Below, piece after piece: positions 12,301 to 21,248 of a stretch of 64,000 bases of DNA (position 1 is the stretch's first letter; each line of letters opens with the position of its first letter). This DNA comes from Macrostomum hystrix (lineage: Eukaryota > Platyhelminthes > Macrostomidae): positions 20,451,501 to 20,515,500 of the forward strand of contig CATNEN010000001.1 of assembly GCA_950097015.1 (NCBI GenBank). Reading direction: 5' to 3'. The position numbers and the translations under genes were made by a program. Below the pieces are notes generated by a model that was given only the letters and a program-made list of their open reading frames with translations, did not search any database and had not been told where the DNA came from.

Positions 12301-15300
12301 CAGCCAGCGAGAAGGCAATTCTGCCCATTTCGCTGACTCCTGAGTACACACGAACACAGGTACTGTACACAGGCACACGCTCACACAGGTGTGTACATCT
12401 GCCCTGACTTTCTCATCGTCAGGCAGTGTACACTTTCACTGTGCCTTGGAGGTCGGCCTTGCCTTGCCTCGCCGCGGAATCGAGCTCAGGGACCTTGGTG
12501 CGAGAGGCGAATGAACTAACCGGGCTGCAACTCACCCCCCTGTTAGACACACAAATCTACCTGTTAGATACGTTAATCTACCTGTTAGATACGTTAATCT
12601 ACCTGTCAGACAGTCTCACCAACCGACGTACCAATCCGCAGACCTTGGACTTCAACTGAACCTGGGCATGTTCCACTATCAGCGCCGCTGCGGCTACCTT
12701 CTCAAGCCTGAGTTCATGCGCCGGGCCGATCGCCGGTTCGATCCGTTCTCCGAGTCCACGGTGGACGGCATTGTGGCCAGCAGCGTGTCAGTGCACATCC
12801 TGTCCGGCTACTTCCTGTCCGATCGCCGGGTTGGCACCTACGTCGAGGTTGAAATGTACGGCCTGCCGGCTGACACCGTTAGGAAGCGGTTTCGAACTCG
12901 GGTTGTGCCGGCCAACGGGATTAATCCCAGCTACAATCAGGAGCCTTTTGTGTTCAAGAAGGTTTTGGAATAAAGCTCTAGGCCAAAAGTACACAGTATC
13001 AACTTAAAGTACACAGTATCAACTTAAAGTACACAGTATCAACTTAAAGTACACAGTATCAACTCAAAGTACACTGAATCTAGTTAAAGTACACATTATA
13101 ATGTTAATTTATACAGTGTGATCTTGAAGTACATAGTATTAAGTTAAAGTACGCATGAAAATATTCCTCCTATTTGCACAATCCACCCAGGTGGTGCTGC
13201 CACAACTGGCCACACTGCGAATTGCCGCCCTCGAAGAGTCGGGGCGTCTCATCGGTCAGCGATTCCTACCTGTTGACTCGCTGCGACCCGGCTATCGCCA
13301 CGTGCCCCTGTTCACCGAGCTGATGCAGCCGCTGCCACTGGCCACTCTGTTCGTCTGCCTGTCTGTTAGCGACTACGTGTCAGATGTGTTTGCTGGTCAG
13401 GAGCTGCGCTTTTTATTACTTCTTTTTATCTTCCAAATTTCTACCCAAAATGTACACTCGTCCCTTTAACCAGCCCATAGACCTCATCCACTCGAATGTA
13501 CACTCGTCCCTTCAATCAGCCCATAGGTCTTATCCACTCGAATGTACACTCGTCCCTTCAATCAGCCCATAGACCTCATCCACTCGAATGTACACTCGTC
13601 CCTTTAACCAGCCCATAGGTCTTATCCACTCGAATGTACACTCGTCCCTTCAATCAGCCCATAGACCTCATCCACTCAAATGTACACTCGTCCCTTTAAC
13701 CAGCCCATAGACCTCATCCACTCGAATGTACACTCGTCCCTTCAATCAGCCCATAGGTCTTATCCACTCGAATGTACACTCGTCCCTTTAACCAGCCCAT
13801 AGACCTCATCCACTCGAATGTACACTCGTCCCTTCAATCAGCCCATAGGTCTTATCCACTCGAATGTACACTCGTCCCTTTAACCAGCCCATAGACCTCA
13901 TCCACTCGAATGTACACTCGTCCCTTCAATCAGCCCATAGGTCTTATCCACTCGAATGTACACTCGTCCCTTTAACCAGCCCATAGACCTCATCCACTCG
14001 AATGTACACTCGTCCCTTCAATCAGCCCATAGACCTCATCCACTCGAATGTACACCCGTCCCTTTAACCAGCCCCAAACCTTATCGCCTAACCGGCCGTG
14101 TACACAAACCTGCAGAGTTTGCAGCTGCGCTAGCCAACCCAATTCAATATCTGAGCGAGATGGACAAGCATCAGCAGCAGTTGATGGTGCTAACGGACGA
14201 CTTTGAAGTGACGGTAAGCAAATAATCCGCGTTGTTGAATTAAATAAAGAAACTGAAATTTGTCGATTTGTAATCAAGAATCTTTAACTACATCAATTCA
14301 GGACAAACCTCAGCAGCAGCAGCAGTCAAGCAGGGCTATCACCGCGATCAGCGAATCTGATCAACACAACGACGTCGCAAATGTCACCGTGCCGCCGAAA
14401 ACTGCATCCAATGCTGAGCGAAGTCCTGCGAAACAGCGTAAACTGCTGCGCACCTCCACGCTGGGACCCATGGATGCGCCTCCGTCGCCTCCGTCAGCGG
14501 CGTCAACTTCAACGGGATCAGCAGGCGGCGCTACTGGTACGACTGAGCTGGCTGGAGCTTCAGGAACTCGCGGAACCGGCGGTGAGAGAAATTGAAAGTA
14601 CTTCGAAGTAGATCTGATTCAATTGTGTCTGTAGATCTGATTCAATTGTGTCTGTAGATCTGATTCAATTGTGTCTGTCGATCTGATTCAATTGTGTCTG
14701 TAGATCTGATTCAATTGTGTCTGCAGATCAGGTTCAATTGTGTCTGTAGATCTGATTCAATTGTGTCTGCAGATCTGATAGAGAACAGAATCATATAACC
14801 CATCGCAGGAATCCGCCGCAAGTTCATGTCGGTTTACACAAAATCTTCGGATTCTCAGCAACAGCAGCAGCAGCAGCAGCATCAGCAGCAGCTCCAGGTT
14901 GATGCTGATTCGTCGGAAAGTTTCGTTGCTCGTTGTCTTCTTTCCGGTAATTGAGTAACGTTATTACGAGTAATTAGCAATCTTGAGATGACTAAATGTC
15001 TGTTAACCAGTTGAAAACTAAAAAATTGCCGCAGATTCAACTTGTGTGCAGAAGCCCAGCCTTGAAGAGGTGAAGAAGGACAAGAAATACCAGAAACTTG
15101 TGCTGAGATGCGACAAAGAGTACCTCGCCATGCTCAAGCGCAATCAGAAGGTTGGTTAGCTGGCATTATAAAAGTACTTTTATTGATGAGTCTAAAAAAG
15201 TTTTAGCAGTAGAAACACCACGCTTTTTTCTCTCTGTGGAAAGTCAACGGGAGTTATTTCAATACGCACTGCCTACTTCACGATAACCGAATAACCGATT

Positions 15301-18300
15301 TTCAAGAAATTCAACAATCAGTCCTCCCTCAGGCAAGGAATCGAACTCCTGACCTCTTGGTCAATAGTCCGAGCTCTAACCTCTCTGATAGAGGCTTTCT
15401 GTCAACGGATACAAAAATTATATTAAAAGTCGTACTACTCTACTTGTTAGCCCCGTTAAGTAGTCGTTGAGTAGTATGTATAGCATTTTTTAACAATCCG
15501 AAACCGCCGACTAAAAAAGGAGCTGGTCACAATGCGGGCCAAGCAGCGGCTGATTCTCGCCCGGCTCGACTCGGGAGTCGCAGCCGCTTCGTCGTCATCG
15601 GCCATCGTCAGATTCTTCAGCGGCGGCGGCGGCCGCCGGTTGAACGCCTCTCTGTCGCTGCGGCTGCACGCCTCCCAGGAGGAGGTTCGCAGCGAAGCGG
15701 CCCGCAGCGCATCAGAGAAGGATCTTGGCAGACGGGTGGGGATAACAGAACAGTACTGACATAATCACTGACGGCTGTAACTGCTGTGAGATAGAAATGA
15801 CACCGGTGTTCAGTCATTTGCACAGCCTCAACTAATGAAAAACCACCTGCCCCACTGTTAGACAGACTAATCTAACTGTTAGACAGACTAATCTAACTGT
15901 TAGACAGACTAATCTAACTGTTAGACAGACTAATCTAACTGTTAGACAGACTAGTCAACCTGTTAGACAGACTAATCTAACTGTTAGACAGACTAATCTA
16001 ACTGTTAGACAGACTAATCTAACTGTTAGACAGACTAATCTAAATGTTAGACAGACTAATCTAACTGTTAGACAGACTAATCTATATGTTGGACAGACTA
16101 ATCTATATGTTGGGCAGACTAATCTATATGTTGGACTAATCTACCTGTTAGACAGACTAATCTAACTGTTAGACAGACTAATCTAACTGTTAGACAGACT
16201 AGTCAACCTGTTAGACAGACTAATCTAACTGTTAGACAGACTAATCTAACTGTTAGACAGACTAATCTAACTGTTAGACAGACTAATCTAACTGTTAGAC
16301 AGACTAGTCAACCTGTTAGACAGACTAATCTAACTGTTAGACAGACTAATCTAACTGTTAGACAGACTAATCTAACTGTTAGACAGACTAATCTAAATGT
16401 TAGACAGACTAATCTAACTGTTAGACAGACTAATCTAACTGTTAGGCAGACTAATCAACCTGTTAGGCAGACTAATCAACCTGTTAGACAGACTAATCTA
16501 CCTGTTAGACATCTAAATGTTAGACAGACTAATCTAAATGTTAGACAGACTAATCTAAATGTTAGACAGACTAATCTAACTGTTAGACAGACTAATCTAA
16601 CTGTTAGACAGACTAATCAACCTGTTAGACAGACTAATCTAACTGTTAGACAGACTAATAAACCTGTTAGACAGACTAATCTAACTGTTAGACAGACTAA
16701 TCTAACTGTTAGGCAGACTAATCTAACTGTTAGACAGACTAATCTAACTGTTAGACAGACTAATCTAACTGTTAGACAGACTAATCTAACTGTTAGACAG
16801 ACTAATCTAACTGTTAGACTAATCTACCTGTTAGACAGACTAATCTACCTGTTAGACTAATCTACCTGTTAGACAGACTAATCTACCTTTAGATAGACTA
16901 ATCCACATGTTGGACAGACTAATCTGCCTGTTAGACAGACAAATCTACCTGTTAGACATGTAAATGTTAGACAGACTAATCGACAATCTGCAGCAAATCT
17001 ACAACAATACTACTCGTTTAAATGCATTACAGTCTACTAATGCGAGCATCATTTGGCTAGCAGCCATTTTCATTTTTTAGGCTACGAGCCACATTCTCTC
17101 ACCAAGGACTTCTATATACTAGCATCTAAGTATTTATAGATACCAAATACAGAAGTCCTTGCGCCAAACTTAGTCCAAAATGCTTTGCACCCTCATTGGC
17201 TATTTCGGCCATAGACAATGCCAGCTTCTCCCCACCCCTTCCAGGCCGGGCCCAGTCTGCGGGCGCACCAAGACTCTGAGGCTCGCGATCAGCTGGAGAG
17301 TCACGCCAGGGCCGAGTTTGAACTTCAGCGAGGCCATCTGGCTGCGCAGCGCGAGGAGCTTCTGCGCGCCCTGGAGTCCGCCGGGGCTCAGGGCGAGAAG
17401 AGTCTGAGCGCGCTCTACAGTCAGGAGCACTCGGCCCTGAAGAAGGCCCAGGAGAAGCAGCGGAACAATGAGGCCAGACAGTTGGCCAAGCAGTTCAAGT
17501 CGACGCGTGGCGACTCAGCGAAGGCGGAGCTGCGTGAAGCCCGGCGGGAGTGCCAGCAGCGCCAGGTGGCGGCGGCAGTCGGCGAGCTGCAAGCTCTGGA
17601 CGGCTTGCACAAGAAGCGACAGCGGGAGCTGCGAGAACACATGGACAGCCTGCGACTGGCGGCCGAGAAGGAGTTCGACCAGGTCTGTGCGGCTCTTTGA
17701 AAATCATTTGGTGACACTGGGCCCGCAGCCAGCGAGGAGGCAATTCTGTCTGTTCCACTGGCTCCTGAGCACACACTCACACAGGTGTGTACATCTGCCC
17801 TGACTTTCTCATCATTTTCAGGCAGTGTACATGTCACTGTGCCTTGGAGGTTGGCCCTCATGGGCGTAAATTGCACGCCAAGCCCCCAAGCCTTCTCTCC
17901 AAATGAATGTGGCTTCGGCCAAGAATCGAACTCAGGGACCTTGGTGCCAGAGGCAAACGAGTTCTGCCACTCACCCTAAGGCTAATATTTTGTATAATAT
18001 GAAACGTAACAATGTTATAATCTGTCGAAGACATGACTATCAATTCTAGTCAGTAGGTTTCTAGGAAATAAATAAAGATGATTGCAATATCTGTTCTAGC
18101 TGTTCAGTTGGTTGCAATCTCTGTACTATTTATTCAGTTGGTTGCAATCTCTGTACTGGCTGTTTAGTTGGTTGCAATCTCTGTAATGGCTTTTCAGTTG
18201 GTTGCAGTCTCTGTACTATTCATTCAGTTGGTTGCAATCTCTGTACTATTTATTCAGTTGGTTGCAATCTCTGTACTAGCTGTTCAGCATGGTTGCAATC

Positions 18301-18947
18301 TCTGTACTAGCTGTTCAGTTGGTTGCAATCTCTGTACTAGCTGTTCAGTTGGTTGCAATCTCTGTACTAGCTGTTCAGTTGGTTGCAATCTCTGTACTAC
18401 GAGCGTATGTATTCAGTTGGTTGCAATCTCTGTACTATTCATTCAGTTGGTTGCAATCTCTGTACTATTTATTCAGTTGGTTGCAATCTCTGTACAATTT
18501 ATTCAGTTGGTTGCAATCTCTGTACAATTTATTCAGTTTGTTGCAATCTCTGTACAATTTATTCAGTTGGTTGCAATCTCTGTACTATTCATTCAGTTGG
18601 TTGCAATCTCTGTACTATATATTCAGTTTGTTGCAATCTCTGTACTATTTATTCAGTTGGTTGCAGTCTCTGTACTATTTATTCAGTTGGTTGCAATATC
18701 TGTACTGGCTGTTCAGTTGGTTGCAATCTCTGTACAATTAATTTAGTTGGTTGCAATATCTGTACTGGCTGTTCAGTTGGTTGCAATCTCTGTACTAGCT
18801 GCTCAATTGGTTGCAATCTCTGTAAAATTTTAGGTGACGCGGCAGCTGGACGAAGAGCAGCTCTCCAGACTCGTGGAAATCAGCAAGTCCTCTGTGGCAT
18901 CGGCGGCTCTCGTCAACACTCGAAGCGGTCGACAAGAATTGGCCTAG
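4156..18947 (+). CDS. Phospholipase C beta (5' end not found), 25 exons
   Basis: Phosphoinositide-specific phospholipase C of the G-protein-regulated beta class. It hydrolyses PIP2 to IP3 and diacylglycerol at the plasma membrane. Exons read in phase for 1,252 visible residues: end of the PH domain, EF-hand region, catalytic X and Y boxes, C2 domain and the long basic, coiled-coil C-terminal region that defines beta isoforms. The first exon begins in phase 0 at a splice acceptor, so roughly 100 N-terminal residues lie in exons not located or outside the window. The stop codon is at 18945-18947. Exon coordinates are given in the four block entries that follow. Most long introns consist of tandem arrays. 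Identification is firm; assignment to a particular vertebrate isoform is not attempted. Confidence 0.95.
5361..5560. repeat. 20-bp minisatellite in PLC-beta intron 2
   Basis: About ten units of acctgttagacacttgcgtt, with ttac/ctac and gttag/gtgag variants. The array merges directly into the next one, which shares the cctgttagaca core but has a different spacer. Confidence 0.9.
5560..6425. repeat. 23-bp minisatellite in PLC-beta intron 2
   Basis: About 37 units with core cctgttagacagtgtatttc and variants gtgttt, gtcttt and cattcc. Blocks of variants recur in the same order (near 5930, 6140 and 6270), suggesting segmental amplification inside the array. Confidence 0.92.
7071..7972. repeat. 20-bp minisatellite in PLC-beta intron 3
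   Basis: About 45 units of acctgttagacactagagtt. It begins with looser units (ttaaacaatggag, ttaaccagtggg) and becomes homogeneous towards the middle. It shares the cctgttagaca core with arrays in four other introns of this gene. Confidence 0.92.
8586..9125. repeat. (TCAC)n microsatellite in PLC-beta intron 6
   Basis: More than 500 bp of nearly pure tcac repeat fills the whole intron between exons 6 (ends 8576) and 7 (starts 9134). Rare interruptions such as cacccacttatt are themselves repeated (near 8620 and 8813). The two His/Thr/Ser/Leu open frames are artefacts of the repeat. Confidence 0.95.
9390..10884 (+). CDS. PLC-beta exons 8-13: catalytic X box
   Basis: Exons: 9390-9536, 10077-10234, 10314-10393, 10471-10555, 10633-10720, 10804-10884. 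The X box reads [20 protein letters not shown], with the first catalytic histidine in SSHN. It continues [12 protein letters not shown] with Ca2+/substrate-binding acidic residues, then [13 protein letters not shown] with the second catalytic histidine, and SFENHCS. Exons 12-13 ([13 protein letters not shown] followed by an acidic stretch) lead into the X-Y linker. All catalytic residues I can check are present, so the enzyme looks active. Confidence 0.93.
9568..10036. repeat. 23-bp minisatellite in PLC-beta intron 8
   Basis: About 20 units of ccacctgtccttcaggtatc plus a 3-bp variable part. Each unit contains a pyrimidine-rich stretch ending in cag followed directly by gtat, which is a juxtaposed acceptor and donor in the sense of the gene. 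The true acceptor for exon 9 follows at 10076. Confidence 0.92.
10930..11222. repeat. 19-bp minisatellite in PLC-beta intron 13
   Basis: About 14 units of aaggtgttagatatcagct, with ttcagctttg and ggcaagg variants. The array reaches within 40 bp of the exon 14 acceptor. Confidence 0.88.
11260..14213 (+). CDS. PLC-beta exons 14-19: linker, Y box, C2
   Basis: Exons: 11260-11463, 11545-11629, 11977-12101, 12642-12961, 13191-13395, 14116-14213. An acidic/Ala-rich linker ([16 protein letters not shown]) is followed by the Y box: [33 protein letters not shown], then [16 protein letters not shown]. The C2 domain begins near [20 protein letters not shown]. The starts of exons 14 and 19 were chosen by phase. 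Exon 19 starts after tgcag at 14115, giving [18 protein letters not shown], which fits the family. An acceptor at the end of the preceding minisatellite would break the frame. Confidence 0.88.
11655..11915. repeat. 13-bp pyrimidine-rich minisatellite in PLC-beta intron 15
   Basis: Repeats of cattctaccccct and cattctacccct make a long pyrimidine-rich strand just upstream of the exon 16 acceptor (11976). Confidence 0.9.
12232..12540 (-). repeat. tRNA-derived SINE, family 1, in PLC-beta intron 16
   Basis: A complete family-1 copy in reverse orientation. The (taa)n tail is at the left and the tRNA-like head at the right, near 12470-12535. It is inserted among degenerate units of the acctgttagacac array that flank it at 12125-12230 and 12540-12620. 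Confidence 0.8.
13000..13155. repeat. 20-bp minisatellite in PLC-beta intron 17
   Basis: About seven units of acttaaagtacacagtatca, decaying toward the right end before the exon 18 acceptor at 13190. Confidence 0.85.
13448..14068. repeat. 46-bp minisatellite with alternating A/B units in PLC-beta intron 18
   Basis: Thirteen to fourteen units begin aatgtacactcgtccctt. Type A (taaccagcccatagacctc) and type B (caatcagcccataggtctt) mostly alternate, forming a 92-bp higher-order repeat. Confidence 0.9.
14302..18947 (+). CDS. PLC-beta exons 20-25: C-terminal coiled-coil region
   Basis: Exons: 14302-14581, 14809-14946, 15035-15150, 15520-15735, 17245-17682, 18834-18947. After two glutamine-rich low-complexity stretches comes a highly charged, Arg/Lys/Glu/Ala-rich helical region (for example [18 protein letters not shown]). 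This corresponds to the C-terminal domain through which beta isoforms dimerise, bind membrane and contact G-alpha-q. The last exon ends TRSGRQELA-stop. The poly-Q runs at 14305-14320 and 14860-14895 are probably length-variable. Confidence 0.88.
14613..14775. repeat. 23-bp minisatellite in PLC-beta intron 20
   Basis: Seven units containing agatctgattcaattgtgt followed by ctgt or ctgc. The array fills most of the intron between exons 20 and 21. Confidence 0.9.
15318..15400 (-). repeat. tRNA-like SINE head, family 2
   Basis: On the minus strand the sequence reads like a tRNA 5'-to-T-arm segment, ending with a B-box-like ggagttcgattccttgcct. No body is preserved beside it. I do not call it a functional tRNA gene because no acceptor stem can be formed. 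Confidence 0.55.
15856..16976. repeat. 21-bp minisatellite in PLC-beta intron 23
   Basis: More than 50 units of gttagacagactaatctaac, with acctgttag variants and a few deletions. This is the largest array of the gene. It shares the ctgttagaca core with the arrays at 5361, 5560, 7071 and 12125. Confidence 0.92.
17690..17978 (-). repeat. tRNA-derived SINE, family 1, in PLC-beta intron 24
   Basis: A reverse-orientation family-1 copy that begins within about 10 bp of the exon 24 donor (17683). The tail-side end is truncated, and the tRNA-like head is at 17925-17975. Confidence 0.75.
18086..18826. repeat. 30-bp minisatellite in PLC-beta intron 24
   Basis: About 25 units of cagttggttgcaatctctgt plus a variable ten-base part (actatttatt, actagctgtt). 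The array runs to within 10 bp of the final acceptor at 18833. Confidence 0.92.
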
Positions 18948-21248
18948 TTTACGATTTTAAACAAAAAAAACAGACCGATAATTTACAGAGATTTAATTTA
19001 AACAGAACCCGATAGAAAAACTATTCGCCGTTGTGTTGTTTTGGTAATTGTTTAATCAGTTTGGCTTATGCCTAAAACATAATAATTAGCATAGCACACT
19101 TTTTTAACGTTCCCTTAATTTTACTACTCCTAGTTCTACATGTAGTAGCATGTCTTGTCTAACAGGGAACATAACCTATTTAGTACGCTGAGTTACACAC
19201 TTGAAATAATTCCACACTATATTTGTGTCGTTCTGGTAGATTGAGAAATTTTAAGTCGCATACTCTCCTCACTACTTAACAACTTGACTACTGACCAGTA
19301 GTAGAGAGAGGAAAATATAATTCCCGTTTTAATCGAAGAAAACTATTTTCCCTTGACAAATTTAGAAACATTATCTTTAGAATCGAATATTTCTTTTCTT
19401 TCGCAACCTCTAGAGTCAGAAGTTTCCCAGTAACTTAAAAGTGAAAAAGACAATTAGGATAATTAATACTTTTTTGTTGATGCAATCTTTTAGCAATGTG
19501 CAGTGTTATAGTAAGCATGTATATTTAGCATAAAGATTACATATATATATATGCATACATAATAGCAAATGAACCTGATACACAACTACACGAAACAAGA
19601 GCAGAGGAGAGCAAAGATTTGGAATCCGGTTTCAATTCCGTTAAATTTCCAGCTCAAAGTAACTGAATCGAATTGCAAACTGAAAGCAAAGGACAGGAAA
19701 TTGATAGGAAATAACTAAAACTTTATCATTATTAAAGAAATAGAAAACAATGTTATCTCTGTTAATTACCATTATTTAATTACGAAAATAAATATTCGCT
19801 TACATGGTAACCTCACCAGCCTACTCACAGTAGTGTAAAATTTTAGCACTTTGAAAAACGAACTAAATTAGTGAAAACCTGGCGAAACAAATATTAAAGT
19901 TAAGGCTTATCTACTTGATTACACGGTAACAAGGCGAAAATATGATATGTATAAGACAGCTGAAATAATAGTTATTAATAAAGTAGGACACAGCCACTCT
20001 GCTAGCTTGTTAGAGCAGAAAAAAATAATTTCATGGCACACAATGAACAAATAATAATATGCAGACATTATATATAAGCCTGGTACAATGAAGGTACATT
20101 GTAGATTTATTAATTAATACATTTTATACCTCTACAAATTTACACTGCCGCACAGGCATAGGGGCTTAGTTAAGCCCAAACGCATAGATTAAACTGAGAT
20201 TAATCCGAAAATAACCAGACGGAAGCGAAGGGGGAATTGAACATGTCGTTTTCGAGTTCGGATCACAAACTAAATCGTAGATCGGATAACAAAACACAAA
20301 AAGAATTGCCAAAACGAAAATATCTATCTAAATGTCCTAAATTTACTAAACCTTATCTAAATAAAAAATCCTAAATTTAAACACATTATTCCTCTATATA
20401 AATCTAGTAATTTCCTATCTAAATCTGTTCATTCCCATTCAAGAGCCGTTAATTTGCAAGCTAAACTCCGTTAATTCCCCATCCAAGTCCGTTAATTTTA
20501 TAGAAATCCGTTGATTCCCTATCAGAGTCCGTTATAATTTTATAGAAATCCATAAATTCCCTATCCAAATCCGTTAATTTTATAGATATCCGTTGATTCC
20601 CTATCAGAGTCCGTTATAATTTTATAGAAATCCATAAATTCCCTATCCAAGTCCGTTAATTTTATAGAAATCCGTTAATTCCCTATCCAAATCCGTTAAT
20701 TTTATAGAAATCCGTTAATTCCCTATCCAAATCCGTTAATTTTATAGGACTCCGTTAAGTTCCTATCCGAGTCCGTTAATTTTAAAGAAATCCGTTAATT
20801 CCCTATCCAAATCCGTTAATTTTATAGAAATCCGTTAATTCCCTATCCAAATCCGTTAATTTTATAGAAATCCGTTAAGTCCCTATCCAAGTCCGTTAAT
20901 CTTATAGATATCCGCTAATTCCAAATTTAAATCCGTTAATTCCCTATCCAAATCCGTTAATTTTGTAGAAATCCGTTAATTCCCTAACCGAGTCCGTTAA
21001 TTTTATAGATATCCGCTAATTCCCTATCCGAGTCCGTTAATTTTATAGATATCCGCTAATTCCAAATTTAAATCCGCTTTTATACTAATTTTAAGCATGA
21101 AATGAAGCTATTTAAGCAAATGAGACACACATGAAAATACATTTATAGTTCTTAACATACAACAAGAAACAGACCAAAAACAGACAGGACATTTAGTTAG
21201 TAGTATATATCGCTAATTTACTCGTTAGCAACAGTTAATTCAGAGAAT
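18948..21248. other. Convergent 3' flanks of PLC-beta and RapGEF
   Basis: AT-rich DNA between two converging stop codons. It contains candidate polyadenylation hexamers (for example aataaa near 19787 and 19977) and the minisatellite at 20445-21085. No coding exon is seen. The transcript ends cannot be placed from sequence alone. Confidence 0.6.
20445..21085. repeat. 40-bp minisatellite in the intergenic region
   Basis: Composite units alternate tccgttaattttatagaaa and tccgttaattccctatccaa, with drift at both ends. It probably lies in or near the 3'UTR of one of the converging genes. Confidence 0.88.

Noticed and set aside
14060-14115. Acceptor at the end of the 46-bp array for PLC-beta exon 19
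   Set aside because: Breaks the frame from exon 18; the tgcag at 14111-14115 restores it and matches the family sequence.
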